A stretch of 64,000 bases of DNA from Streptomyces sp. Je 1-369 (GTDB taxonomy: Bacteria > Actinomycetota > Actinomycetes > Streptomycetales > Streptomycetaceae). Shown piece after piece: positions 50,516 to 59,026 of this stretch (its first letter is position 1; every line of letters begins with the position of its first letter). Location of the stretch: positions 6,994,515 to 7,058,514 of the forward strand of contig NZ_CP101750.1 of the NCBI RefSeq assembly GCF_026810505.1. The letters are read 5' to 3'. Position numbers and translations under genes: made by a program. The notes beneath the pieces were generated by a model. The model did no database searches, was not told the DNA's origin, and worked only from the letters and a program-made list of their open reading frames with translations.

Positions 50516-52357
50516 ATGTCCATCCTGACTGCACGGTCCGCCCCCGCCGAGAGCGCGGCGGCGGGCCCGGACCCCGGCGACAAGCACCGGCTCACCGCCC
50601 TGACCGGGCTCGCCGCGCTCTCCCTCGACGCGATGGCGTCCGTGGCGTACGGGCCGGAGGCGATCGTCCTCGTGCTCGCCGCGGCCGGCGGCCACGGCCT
50701 CGGGTTCACCCTCCCCGTCACCCTCGCCATCGCGGGCCTGCTCGCCGTCCTCGTCGCCTCGTACCGCCAGGTGATCGCCGCGTTCCCGGACGGCGGCGGC
50801 TCCTACGCCGTGGCCAAGCGGCACCTGGGGCGCCGCACGAGCCTGGTCGCCGCGGCCTCCCTCGTCCTCGACTACGTGCTGAACGTCGCCGTCGCCGTTA
50901 CCGCCGGTGTCGCCGCGCTGACCTCCGCCTTCCCGGAGCTGTACGGCGACCGGCTGCCGATCTGCCTGGCGGTGCTCGCCCTGATCACAGCCGTGAACCT
51001 GCGCGGCATCGTCGAGTCCGCGAAGGTGTTCATCGCCCCCACCGCCGTGTTCGTCGTCGCGATCTTCACCCTCATCGCCGTCGGTCTGTTCCGGAACGGC
51101 CCGGTCTCGACCGCGGCCGCCGACGGGCACGCCTCCGTCGTCGCCGACAACGCCACGACGGTCGGCGCCCTGCTCCTGCTCAAGGCCTTCGCGTCCGGCT
51201 GCTCGGCGCTGACCGGCGTCGAGGCCATCGCGAACGCGGTGCCGTCGTTCCGTGAGCCGAGGGCCAGGCGCGCCCAGCACGCGGAGGTCGTCCTCGGCGG
51301 GCTGCTCGGCGCGATGCTGATCGGGCTCGCCGTGCTCATCTCCCGCTTCGAGCTGCGGCCCGCCGACGGCGTCACCGTCCTCGCCCAGCTCGCGGACGCC
51401 TCCCTCGGCCACAACTGGGCTTTCTACGTCGTCCAGTTCGCGACGATGGTGCTGCTCGCGCTCTCCGCCAACACCTCCTTCGGCGGCCTGCCCGTCCTGC
51501 TCGAACTGCTCGCCCGCGACAACTTCGTACCGCACGTCTTCGCCCTGAAGGCCGACCGCCAGGTGCACCGGCACGGTGTGCTCGCGCTCGCCGCCGTCTC
51601 GGCCGCGCTGCTGCTGTTCTCCGGCGGCGACACCAACACCCTCGTGCCGCTGTTCGCGATCGGCGTCTTCGTCGGCTTCACCGTCGCCCAGACCGGCATG
51701 GTGCTGCACTGGCGGCGCGAGCGCGGCGCGAACCGGCGCGGCAAAGCACTCCTGAACGGCGCGGGCGCGCTGCTCACCGGCGTCGGCGCGGTCGTCGTGA
51801 CCGCCACCAAGTTCCACGACGGCGCCTGGCTGATCGTGATCGCGCTGCCGCTGCTCGTGCTCGCCTTCGAGACCGTCCACCGCGCCTACACGCGCATCGG
51901 TGAACGGCTCGGCATCGGCCGCGTGCCCGAACCCCCTTGCCGCGCACGCTCGTTGGTGGTCGTCCCGGTCGTCGGCCTGTCGAAGCTGACCTGCGAGGCG
52001 CTGAACACGGCGGTCTCGCTCGGCGACGAGGTGCGCGCGGTGACCGTGACGTACGACGAACCCGCGGACCGCGAGAGCGCGGCCGCGCTGCGCCGAGACT
52101 GGGAGCTGTGGAACCCGGGCGTCGACCTCGTCGAACTCCCCTCCGCGCACCGCACGGTCGGCGGCCCCGTGGCGGCGTATGTCACGAAGGTCCACGAGAC
52201 CCACCCGGGCACGCGGGTCACGGTCCTGATCCCCGAGACCGAACCGGCGCGCCTGTGGCAGCGGATCCTGCAGAACCGGCGCGGGGCGGTCGTCGCCCGC
52301 GCTGTGCGCAGAAACACGGACGCGGCGATCTGTCGCCTCCGGTTCCGTCTGACCTGA
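50516..52357 (+). CDS. APC-family permease, KimA-like (potassium importer candidate)
   Basis: 613 residues, about 12 membrane helices plus a soluble C-terminal domain. The start LTALTGLAALSLDAMASVAYGPEAIVLVL and the GGGSYAVAKRHLG motif match the KimA/YdaO subgroup of APC transporters, known in Bacillus as a high-affinity potassium importer about 607 residues long. The soluble tail (about 475-613; ARSLVVVPVVGLSKLTCEAL) corresponds to the KimA cytoplasmic domain. I see no c-di-AMP (ydaO) riboswitch in the short upstream gap. Potassium is an inference from subgroup. Confidence 0.8.
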   Translation: MSILTARSAPAESAAAGPDPGDKHRLTALTGLAALSLDAMASVAYGPEAIVLVLAAAGGHGLGFTLPVTLAIAGLLAVLVASYRQVIAAFPDGGGSYAVAKRHLGRRTSLVAAASLVLDYVLNVAVAVTAGVAALTSAFPELYGDRLPICLAVLALITAVNLRGIVESAKVFIAPTAVFVVAIFTLIAVGLFRNGPVSTAAADGHASVVADNATTVGALLLLKAFASGCSALTGVEAIANAVPSFREPRARRAQHAEVVLGGLLGAMLIGLAVLISRFELRPADGVTVLAQLADASLGHNWAFYVVQFATMVLLALSANTSFGGLPVLLELLARDNFVPHVFALKADRQVHRHGVLALAAVSAALLLFSGGDTNTLVPLFAIGVFVGFTVAQTGMVLHWRRERGANRRGKALLNGAGALLTGVGAVVVTATKFHDGAWLIVIALPLLVLAFETVHRAYTRIGERLGIGRVPEPPCRARSLVVVPVVGLSKLTCEALNTAVSLGDEVRAVTVTYDEPADRESAAALRRDWELWNPGVDLVELPSAHRTVGGPVAAYVTKVHETHPGTRVTVLIPETEPARLWQRILQNRRGAVVARAVRRNTDAAICRLRFRLT

Positions 52358-52510
52358 TCTGACCGGACCTGTCTGGGCCGATCTGCGCCTTTTCGCCCCG
52401 ACTGGCCTCCCGGAAAGGCCTGTTGCCCCGGGCCGTGGGTGCCCGAGTAGGGTCGGGGACCCCCACATACAAAGAGTCGCGCGTCGCGCGGCCGCAGATC
52501 AGGAGCACCA

Positions 52511-52927
52511 GTGCGAGGCACCCCCCACATAGCCGGCACACCGCACACGGCGCGCGCGGCGCCGGTGACGCGACGTCCCGAAGCCGCCGCCGCGCCACAA
52601 CTCCCCGTCTTCATCGACGAGTCGGGCTGGCGCAGACGCGCGCTGCAAGGCATGGCGCTGCTCGTCGGCTGCGCCTGCCTCGGCTACCTGCTGTTCGTCG
52701 GCGCGCTGGCGAGCGGCCTGCGTGACCCCGTCGGCACACACCCACCGAGCACGAACGGAACCAGCACGACCACGGGTACGAATACGGGTATGGGTACGGG
52801 TACGGGTACGGGTACGGACACGACTACGCGTACCAGCGCACACGGCAGTGACGGTGACGGCGGCGACCGCCACCGCCCGCCCACCGGCAGATCCGGCAGG
52901 CCGCCGGCCGGAGGCGCGGAGCAGTGA
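52511..52927 (+). CDS. Small bitopic membrane protein with Thr-Gly repeats
   Basis: 138 residues. A cytoplasmic Arg/Pro-rich N-terminus is followed by one membrane helix (MALLVGCACLGYLLFVGALA, about 49-68) and an extracytoplasmic Thr/Gly/Ser-rich low-complexity tail built on a hexanucleotide repeat (GTNTGMGTGTGTGTDT). No enzyme motif. It overlaps the NodB-GT2 gene by ATG/TGA (52924-52927), so the two are coupled, resembling the small gene that precedes matB in Streptomyces. A MatA-like accessory role in glycan synthesis is a context inference. Confidence 0.72.
   Translation: MRGTPHIAGTPHTARAAPVTRRPEAAAAPQLPVFIDESGWRRRALQGMALLVGCACLGYLLFVGALASGLRDPVGTHPPSTNGTSTTTGTNTGMGTGTGTGTDTTTRTSAHGSDGDGGDRHRPPTGRSGRPPAGGAEQ
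52773..52817. repeat. Hexanucleotide (GGTACG) microsatellite in the membrane-protein gene
   Basis: Degenerate tandem GGTACG/GGTATG units encode Thr-Gly dipeptides in the outer tail. In-frame 6-bp slippage would change tail length without breaking the gene. Confidence 0.75.
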
Positions 52928-55050
52928 GCCGGCGCGCCGCTGTCCGCCGCCCCCCACGCGGACACTGGCTCGTGCTCCTGCTCGTCCTCCTCGTGGTCGC
53001 CGTCGCCCTCCTCTTCGAGGGCTGGACGACCCACCAGGTCGACGCCGCGCGCGCCAAACCGCCGTGCACCCGCCCCATCCCGCGCGGCGACGACGACGGA
53101 AAGCCGCTCCTGCGGTTCGGCCCGAAGGGAGTCACCACCGCCGCCATGCCGCCCGGCACCGCCGCGCTCACCTTCGACGGCGGACCCGACCCGGTGTGGA
53201 CGCCGCGCCTGCTCGACCTGCTGCGCCGACACCACGCCCAGGCGACGTTCTTCGTGTACGGAAAGGACGCCGCCGAGCATCCGGAGCTGATGCGGCGGAT
53301 CCTGTACGAGGGCCACGAGATCGGCTCGTACACGTACAGCGGCGGTGACCTCGGTGTCGCGTCGCCGCTGCGCGCCCGTCTCGAACTGTCCCTCACGCAG
53401 AGCGCTCTCGCGGGCACGGCGGGCATCAACACCACCCTGCTGCGGCTGCCGCACACCACGGCCGCGGACACCCTCTGCGGCCCGCAGTGGCCCGCCGCGA
53501 AGCGGGCCGCGGACCAGGGGTACCTGGTGGTCGCCTCCGACCACAAGGACCGCAAGCCGTGGCGGGGCGTGGTGACGCAGCACAGCCAGACCGACCTCGG
53601 CTACCACGAGGCCCAGGACCTGCTGCGGGACCACCGCGTGAAGCGGTTCACCACCATCAGCGGCGGCCTGGGCAGGCCCTCCTTCACCGACGAGGTCCCG
53701 GTGGCACAGGAGATCAAGGGCGAGGGCCTGGTCCGGACGCAGCAGCTCGGGCACGCCTTCCTCACCGTCATGGTGTGGGCGCTGACCCTCACCGGCGTGC
53801 TGGGCGTCCTGCGGATGCTCCTGTTCGCCGTGTTCGCCCGCCTGCACGTGCGCAGGCTGCGCCGGTTCCGGCCGGGGGCGCCCAGGCTGCGCGAGGTGCG
53901 GGAGCCGGTGACGGTCCTGGTGCCCGCGTACAACGAGGAGGCGGGCATCGCCTCCACCGTGTACTCGCTGCTCGCCTCGACCTACCCGCACTTCCAGATC
54001 ATCGTCATCGACGACGGCTCGACGGACGCCACCGCCGACATCGCCGAGTCCATCGCCGACGCCGACCCGCGCGTGACGGTGATCCGGCAGCCCAACGGCG
54101 GCAAGCCCAGCGCCCTCAACACCGGCCTGGCGTACGCCAGGCACGACATCGTCGTGATGGTCGACGCGGACACCATCTTCGAGCCCGAGGCGCTGGCCCG
54201 CCTCGTCCAGCCGCTCGCCCACCCGGCGGTCGGCGCGGTCAGCGGCAACACCAAGGTCGGCAACCGGCGCCGCCTCCTCGGCAAGTGGCAGCACCTGGAG
54301 TACGTACTCGGCTTCAATCTGGACCGGCGGATGTTCGAGGTCCTGGAGTGCATGCCGACCGTGCCGGGGGCGATCGGCGCCTTCCGCAGGGACGCGCTGA
54401 TGGGCGTCGGCGGTGTCAGCGACGAGACGCTCGCCGAGGACACCGACCTCACGATGGCGCTCTGGCGGGCCGGCTGGCGCGTCGTGTACGAGGAGTCGGC
54501 GGTCGCCTGGACCGAGGTGCCGACCACGATCCGGCAGCTGTGGCGCCAGCGCTACCGCTGGTGCTACGGCACCCTCCAGTCGATGTGGAAGCACCGCCGC
54601 GCGGTGACGGAGCTCGGACCCGCCGGACGCTTCGGCCGCCGCGTGGCGGTCTACGTCACGCTGTTCCAGATCGTGCTGCCGCTGTGCGCGCCGGTCGTCG
54701 ACCTGTTCGCCCTGTTCGGCGCGGTGTTCCGCGACCCCGTGGAGGCCGCCCTCGTCTGGTTCGGGTTCCTCTCCGTGCAGCTGGTCACCGCCGCGTACGC
54801 GCTGCGGCTCGACCGCGAACGGCTGCGGGTCCTGTGGGCGCTGCCGCTGCAGCAGCTCATCTACCGGCAGCTGATGTACCTGGTGGTCATCCACTCCGTG
54901 ATCACGGCACTGCTCGGCACCCGCCTGAAGTGGCACAGCATGAAACGGGCGGGCACGGCCGACCCCTATCTGGTCGAGGCACCGTCCCCGTCGCCATCCC
55001 CGTCGCCGCCCGAGGAGGAGCGGCCGAGCCTGCAAGGGAGCCGGACATGA
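52924..55050 (+). CDS. NodB–GT2 fusion glycan synthase (MatB-like)
   Basis: 708 residues. After one membrane anchor (LVLLLVLLVVAVALLFEGW), a NodB deacetylase-like domain spans about 75-250. The catalytic metal site is degraded: motif 1 is LTFDGGPDP (second Asp lost) and motif 2 reads GHEIGSYTYSGGDL, where both metal-binding His of HTxSH are Tyr and Gly. A helix leads to a complete processive GT2 synthase (about 320-640): VLVPAYNEEAG, IIVIDDGSTDAT, VVMVDADTIF, EDTDLTMAL and QRYRWCYG, then three to four more helices. Layout equals MatB, which makes a PNAG-like surface glycan that drives pellet formation. Coupled with the small membrane protein before it and the LCP gene after it. Confidence 0.88.
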   Translation: MSRRAAVRRPPRGHWLVLLLVLLVVAVALLFEGWTTHQVDAARAKPPCTRPIPRGDDDGKPLLRFGPKGVTTAAMPPGTAALTFDGGPDPVWTPRLLDLLRRHHAQATFFVYGKDAAEHPELMRRILYEGHEIGSYTYSGGDLGVASPLRARLELSLTQSALAGTAGINTTLLRLPHTTAADTLCGPQWPAAKRAADQGYLVVASDHKDRKPWRGVVTQHSQTDLGYHEAQDLLRDHRVKRFTTISGGLGRPSFTDEVPVAQEIKGEGLVRTQQLGHAFLTVMVWALTLTGVLGVLRMLLFAVFARLHVRRLRRFRPGAPRLREVREPVTVLVPAYNEEAGIASTVYSLLASTYPHFQIIVIDDGSTDATADIAESIADADPRVTVIRQPNGGKPSALNTGLAYARHDIVVMVDADTIFEPEALARLVQPLAHPAVGAVSGNTKVGNRRRLLGKWQHLEYVLGFNLDRRMFEVLECMPTVPGAIGAFRRDALMGVGGVSDETLAEDTDLTMALWRAGWRVVYEESAVAWTEVPTTIRQLWRQRYRWCYGTLQSMWKHRRAVTELGPAGRFGRRVAVYVTLFQIVLPLCAPVVDLFALFGAVFRDPVEAALVWFGFLSVQLVTAAYALRLDRERLRVLWALPLQQLIYRQLMYLVVIHSVITALLGTRLKWHSMKRAGTADPYLVEAPSPSPSPSPPEEERPSLQGSRT

Positions 55051-56114
55051 CAGAGACGGACCCCACGGTCACGCGCGAACGGTTCGCCGAGCGTCCCAGC
55101 TCCCGCTACGGGCCACGGCGCGCCCACGCCCGCCGGCCGAAGAAGCGCAGGAGGCTGCGGCGGACGGTGCTCGTCCTGCTCGCCGCGGCGGTCGTCGCGG
55201 CGGGCGGCACGTACGGCTGGGCGGAGACCCGGCTGCGACGCGACGTCGACCTCGGCGCGTACGGGGACCGCCCGCCGCCCGGCGAGGGCACCAACTACCT
55301 CATCGTGGGCTCGGACAGCCGCGACGGGCTCTCCGAGGGCGACGTGAAGGACCTGCACGCGGGCGGGGGCGGCGGGCGGCGCACGGACTCGATGATGCTG
55401 CTGCACACCGGGGCCAACGGCGCCACGATGGTCAGCCTGCCGCGCGACTCATGGGTCACCCTGCCCGGCCGCCTCGACACGACGACGGGCAAGACGAAAC
55501 GCCCGGAAGGAGACAAACTGAACGCAGCCTTCTCCTACGGCGGCCCCGAGCTCCTCGCGCACACCGTCGAGCGGAACACCGGCCTGCGCATCGACCACTA
55601 CGCGGAGATCGGCTTCGCCGGGTTCGTGAACATCGTCGACGCGATCGGCGGCGTACGGATGTGCCTGGACCGGGACATCAAGGACGAGAAGTCGGGCGCC
55701 GACCTGCGCAAGGGCTGCCACACCCTGAACGGCAAACAGGCGCTCGCCTACGTACGCCAGCGCCACCAGGAGCGCGAGGGCGACCTGGGCCGGTCGAAGA
55801 ACCAGCAGAAGCTCCTGTCGACCCTCGCCCACCAGGCCGCCCGCCCCGACACGCTCTTCGACCCCACGGAGATCGGCCCGGCCGCGCGGGCCGGGCTCGA
55901 CACGCTCATCGTCGACGAGGACATGAGCCTGCCCGATCTCAGCCGGATGTTCCGCGCCGTGCGGAGCGTCTCGGGCGGCCACGGCAGGCGGCTCAACGTG
56001 CCCGTGTCCGGCATCGGCATCCCCACGTCCAAGGGCAACGTACTGAAGTGGGACCCGGAGAAGGCGCCCCGGCTCTTCGCCGACCTGCGGCACGACAGGC
56101 CGCCCGCCGCATGA
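55047..56114 (+). CDS. LytR-CpsA-Psr (LCP) family protein
   Basis: 355 residues. A basic cytoplasmic tail, one membrane helix (TVLVLLAAAVVAAGGTYGWA, about 40-60) and an extracytoplasmic LCP domain. LCP motifs: NYLIVGSDSR, RRTDSMMLLHTG, MVSLPRDSWV, KLNAAFSYGGPELLAHTVE, HYAEIGFAGFVNIVDAIGGV and YVRQRH. LCP enzymes transfer undecaprenyl-linked polymers to peptidoglycan. Coupled by ATGA to the glycan synthase, it is a good candidate to anchor that glycan to the wall. Its stop is only one base from the converging PAP2 gene's stop. Confidence 0.93.
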   Translation: MTETDPTVTRERFAERPSSRYGPRRAHARRPKKRRRLRRTVLVLLAAAVVAAGGTYGWAETRLRRDVDLGAYGDRPPPGEGTNYLIVGSDSRDGLSEGDVKDLHAGGGGGRRTDSMMLLHTGANGATMVSLPRDSWVTLPGRLDTTTGKTKRPEGDKLNAAFSYGGPELLAHTVERNTGLRIDHYAEIGFAGFVNIVDAIGGVRMCLDRDIKDEKSGADLRKGCHTLNGKQALAYVRQRHQEREGDLGRSKNQQKLLSTLAHQAARPDTLFDPTEIGPAARAGLDTLIVDEDMSLPDLSRMFRAVRSVSGGHGRRLNVPVSGIGIPTSKGNVLKWDPEKAPRLFADLRHDRPPAA

Positions 56115-56115
56115 C

Positions 56116-57513
56116 TCACACGAGCTCGGGCGCGGGCGGCTGCTTCCGGGTCTCCGGCACGGGGTCCGCGTCCGCCTGCCGGGGCAGCCGCACCGGCTCG
56201 GGCCGCGCGTCCCACGCGCGGGTCGTCCGCACGTACACGTAGATCACCGAGAGCATCGCGAGCACGATGAGCGGGCCGGACATCCACGGGTGTTCGGCCA
56301 TCTCCACCGGCAGGAAGCGGTACGAGGCGAGGAGCGCGGCGAACACGGCGGTGCCGTAGGCGACGAGGCGGACCCCCGACCGGTCCCAGCCGCGGTCGAA
56401 CGTGCGGAGACCCGCCTCGACGGTGAGCGAGAACACCACGCCCGCGAGGAGGTCCACGCCGTAGTGGTAGCCGAAGCCCAGCGTCGCGGTGAGGGTCGCG
56501 GCGAGCCAGAAGGTGCCCGCGTACCGGAGCCAGCGCGGTCCCTTCCGGGAGTGGATGAAGATCGCGGTGGCCCACGCGGTGTGCAGGCTGGGCATGCAGT
56601 TGCGCGGGGTGATCCCGTCGTACGGCACCGGGTGCGGGGCCGTGATCGGCGGCGGGGTGTGCGGCCACAGGTCGGCCACCGCCCACTGGAGACCGCCGGT
56701 GCCGGAGGTGCCGGGGCCGTAGGCGAAGATCGGGCCGACCACCGGGAAGATCATGTAGAAGGCGGGCCCGAGGACGCCGATCAGCAGGAAGGTGCGCACC
56801 AGGTGGTGGCGCGGGAAGCGGCCATCGGCGGCCACGTTGCGCAGCTGGTAGAGGGCGACGACGACCGCGGCGACCGCCAGCTGCGCGTACACGAGGTCCG
56901 TCACGTGCGTCACGACCGGGCCGCCGGCATCGAGGAGGCGGCCCGCGAGCCACGACGGGTTGCCCAGGGCGTGGTCGGCGACGGCCACGTACGGGTCGAG
57001 GACGGTGGGGTGGGTCTTGGCCGTGATGAGCAGCCATGTGTCACCGGTCTTGCGGCCCGCCACGAGGAGCAGACCGAGACCGACGCCTTTCAGGAGCAGG
57101 ACGCGCTGCTCGCCGGTGCGGCGGGTGATCGCGAAGACCGCGCAGCCCAGCATGGCCCAGAGGGCGCCGTTGCCGAAGAACTGCCCCTCGGGCACGTCGG
57201 CGTCGACCAGCCACCGCACCAGCACGAAGACGGCGTCGATGCCGATCGCGGCACCGGCGGCGATGCATCTCTGCCGCCAGGTGAGCACCACCATCATCAA
57301 CGCGAGGCCGCCGTAGAGCGGCCCCGGTTTGGGCGGGAACAGCACTTCGCGCGCCTGGTTGGTGAGGGGTCCCGGCACGCCGCCGTAGTGCCGGGCCGCG
57401 ACCTCCAGGGCGACGAGCATCCCGAGGGCCACCACACCCGCCCCGGCCCACAGGAGCACCCGTGGCCGACGCCACGCGGCGCGCTCCATGCTGCGGTCTA
57501 TTCGCGAATACAC
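56116..57513 (-). CDS. PAP2-superfamily membrane phosphatase/transferase
   Basis: 465 residues with about ten to eleven hydrophobic segments. The PAP2 core is at about 290-370: CMPSLHTAWATAIFIHSRKG contains motif SLHT with the His that takes the phosphoryl group, and GFGYHYGVDLLAGVVFSL is motif 3. The longer N-terminus with helices places it with the bacterial inositolphosphotransferase-like PAP2 proteins. It could recycle undecaprenyl pyrophosphate or transfer a phosphoalcohol in envelope-lipid synthesis. GTG 57513 or ATG 57489 may be the start. Convergent with the LCP gene. Confidence 0.85.
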   Translation of the reverse strand: MYSRIDRSMERAAWRRPRVLLWAGAGVVALGMLVALEVAARHYGGVPGPLTNQAREVLFPPKPGPLYGGLALMMVVLTWRQRCIAAGAAIGIDAVFVLVRWLVDADVPEGQFFGNGALWAMLGCAVFAITRRTGEQRVLLLKGVGLGLLLVAGRKTGDTWLLITAKTHPTVLDPYVAVADHALGNPSWLAGRLLDAGGPVVTHVTDLVYAQLAVAAVVVALYQLRNVAADGRFPRHHLVRTFLLIGVLGPAFYMIFPVVGPIFAYGPGTSGTGGLQWAVADLWPHTPPPITAPHPVPYDGITPRNCMPSLHTAWATAIFIHSRKGPRWLRYAGTFWLAATLTATLGFGYHYGVDLLAGVVFSLTVEAGLRTFDRGWDRSGVRLVAYGTAVFAALLASYRFLPVEMAEHPWMSGPLIVLAMLSVIYVYVRTTRAWDARPEPVRLPRQADADPVPETRKQPPAPELV

Positions 57514-57559
57514 CCGGAAACTATAGGTTTCCTTCGGACGTCCCGGTGCGGCGGGGGAG

Positions 57560-57913
57560 TCAGCTCCCGGGAGACCCGGCGTAGTGCGCGTCTATCCGCG
57601 CCCGGTAACCGGGGTCGGTGACCCGCAGGTCCCTGTCGAAGCGCGGGGCGTCCCTGACGTGGTCCTTCGTGTGGGGCACGTGGACGGTGCGGGTCGCCTC
57701 GTCGACGTGCGAGACGACCCAGAGGGGCAGCAGGACCTTCCTGCTCAGGAGCGTCCCGCCGGTGTCGACGACGACATGGTCGGGCGCCACCTCCTCCGAG
57801 GCCGGGTCCACCTTGCCGATCGATCCGTCGCTGCCCTCCACCGCGCAGTCCAGGAGGCGGGCGACGGAGATGTGGCTGTTCGGGTTCCCGGGAGCCGGGA
57901 CTCTGTCGGTCAT
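57560..57913 (-). CDS. PRC-barrel domain protein
   Basis: 117 residues with a single PRC-barrel-like domain (HISVARLLDCAVEGSDGSIG, HVVVDTGGTLLSRKVLLPL). Such beta-barrel domains occur in ribosome maturation, photosynthesis and stress proteins; in Streptomyces stand-alone PRC proteins are common and uncharacterised. ATG 57913 with GGAGAGGAA upstream is chosen over 57943. Divergent from the small TTA-containing membrane gene. Confidence 0.78.
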   Translation of the reverse strand: MTDRVPAPGNPNSHISVARLLDCAVEGSDGSIGKVDPASEEVAPDHVVVDTGGTLLSRKVLLPLWVVSHVDEATRTVHVPHTKDHVRDAPRFDRDLRVTDPGYRARIDAHYAGSPGS

Positions 57914-58158
57914 CGCGCGGTTCCTCTCCGCCGCAAGCGGCATCGGTGTCAGTGCTGCGCAACTGCTGTGTGCAACTGCTCTGTGTAACGCGTGGTAGCC
58001 GCATGCTCGCGTCGGCGCGGATGAAACGTGGTTCCCGCGCCCTCACCCCCGTCGGGTGGGGCCGCCCGGGCGGCGTTGCGGGACCTTCACATCTCGGGAC
58101 CGGTGAAGGCGCCCGCGAGGGGCAACCGGGAAGGGACGCCGCGGGGAGGTTGCCGCAG

Positions 58159-58395
58159 ATGTTAATTGTCGCTCTCTTGTTGTTGCCGGTCATGGGACTG
58201 CTGCTGGTCGGTATGGACCGGATCGAGAGCCGTATGGAAGCAGAGACCCCACCACCCTCCGGCCGCCACCGACGCCACCTGCGCCTGATCCCCGGGCACG
58301 CCGGACGCGCCCGGCAGTCCGGACCGTCCGGCCAGCACCGCGGGGGACGCCGGGAGGCGGTGGCGGGGGCACGCCGCGAGGACGAGGCGGCCTGA
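58159..58395 (+). CDS. Small membrane protein with TTA second codon
   Basis: 78 residues: one N-terminal membrane helix (LIVALLLLPVMGLLLVGMD) and a basic, Arg/His-rich cytoplasmic tail. GGGGAGG precedes ATG 58159. The second codon is TTA, so synthesis should depend on the bldA leucyl-tRNA; expression late in development is expected. Codon use elsewhere is normal, supporting a real gene. Similar short proteins exist in other streptomycetes as far as I recall; function unknown. The upstream gap 57914-58158 contains two GCAACTGCTSTGTG direct repeats (57959-57986). Confidence 0.7.
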   Translation: MLIVALLLLPVMGLLLVGMDRIESRMEAETPPPSGRHRRHLRLIPGHAGRARQSGPSGQHRGGRREAVAGARREDEAA

Positions 58396-58406
58396 GAGGG
58401 CGTGGG

Positions 58407-58877
58407 TCAGGAGGGCGGGTACCGGACGTCCTCCCGGTACTCCCGCGCCTGCTGTCGGACCGAGGGTGGCAGCTCGCCGACCGCCAGGTCGGCGAGCGTC
58501 ACCCGTTCCAGGACCTGGCGCAGGCTCACCCGCACCGCACGCCACACGTCCGGCAGTGCGGCCGCCGGACCCGGGTAGCTGAGGTCGCTGAGCTTGAGAT
58601 CGCGGAAGTTCGCCAGCGAACCGTCGATGGCCCGGATGATGTCGGCGATGGAGATCTCCTCCGGCGGCCTGGCGAGCCGGTACCCCCCGTCGGGCCCGCG
58701 GCTGCTGAGCACGAGACGGTGCTGGCGCAGCTCGCGCAGGATCGAGAGCAGGAAACGCACCGGTATGCCCTGCGAGTCGGACAGTTGCTCGGCCTTCTGC
58801 GGTGACTGCGGACTGCGCGCGAGTTCGGCCATCGCCCGTATCGCGTAGTCCGTCCGGGCCGTGATCCGCATACGCAT
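58407..58877 (-). CDS. Rrf2-family transcriptional regulator (no Fe-S cysteines)
   Basis: 156 residues. An N-terminal winged helix (ITARTDYAIRAMAELARSP, GIPVRFLLSILRELRQHRLV, RGPDGGYRLARPPEEISIAD) is followed by a dimerisation helix. The protein has no cysteine at all, so unlike IscR/NsrR it cannot bind a cluster and resembles CymR-type sulfur regulators. ATG 58877 lies 3 bases after GGAGG; ATG 58871 is equally possible. It is divergent from the sulfate-activation operon, which it probably represses. Confidence 0.9.
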   Translation of the reverse strand: MRMRITARTDYAIRAMAELARSPQSPQKAEQLSDSQGIPVRFLLSILRELRQHRLVLSSRGPDGGYRLARPPEEISIADIIRAIDGSLANFRDLKLSDLSYPGPAAALPDVWRAVRVSLRQVLERVTLADLAVGELPPSVRQQAREYREDVRYPPS

Positions 58878-58988
58878 CAGCCTCCGTGGGTCGGTCGGGG
58901 CCACGCCAGGTCACTTTCGGTCAACCTGCCGCTGCTTCCCGACATTTGACGAACCGTTGGGAGCGCTGGGTCCACCCCCTGACATATA

Positions 58989-59003
58989 ACCTATCGAATT
59001 GGT
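58989..59003. promoter_or_regulatory. Candidate Rrf2 operator/promoter of the cys operon
   Basis: ACCTATCGAATTGGT is an imperfect 15-bp palindrome (ACC...GGT arms) next to a TATAAC-like -10 (58985-58990), 24 bases before the first cys gene and about 110 bases from the rrf2 start. Suitable for the neighbouring Rrf2 regulator; sequence match is suggestive only. Confidence 0.4.
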
Positions 59004-59026
59004 GGACAATCCCAGCGGAGGTGCAG

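Noticed and set aside
58878..59026. SAM or other riboswitch before the cys operon
   Set aside because: The gap is short and lacks a recognisable aptamer; a protein operator is simpler.
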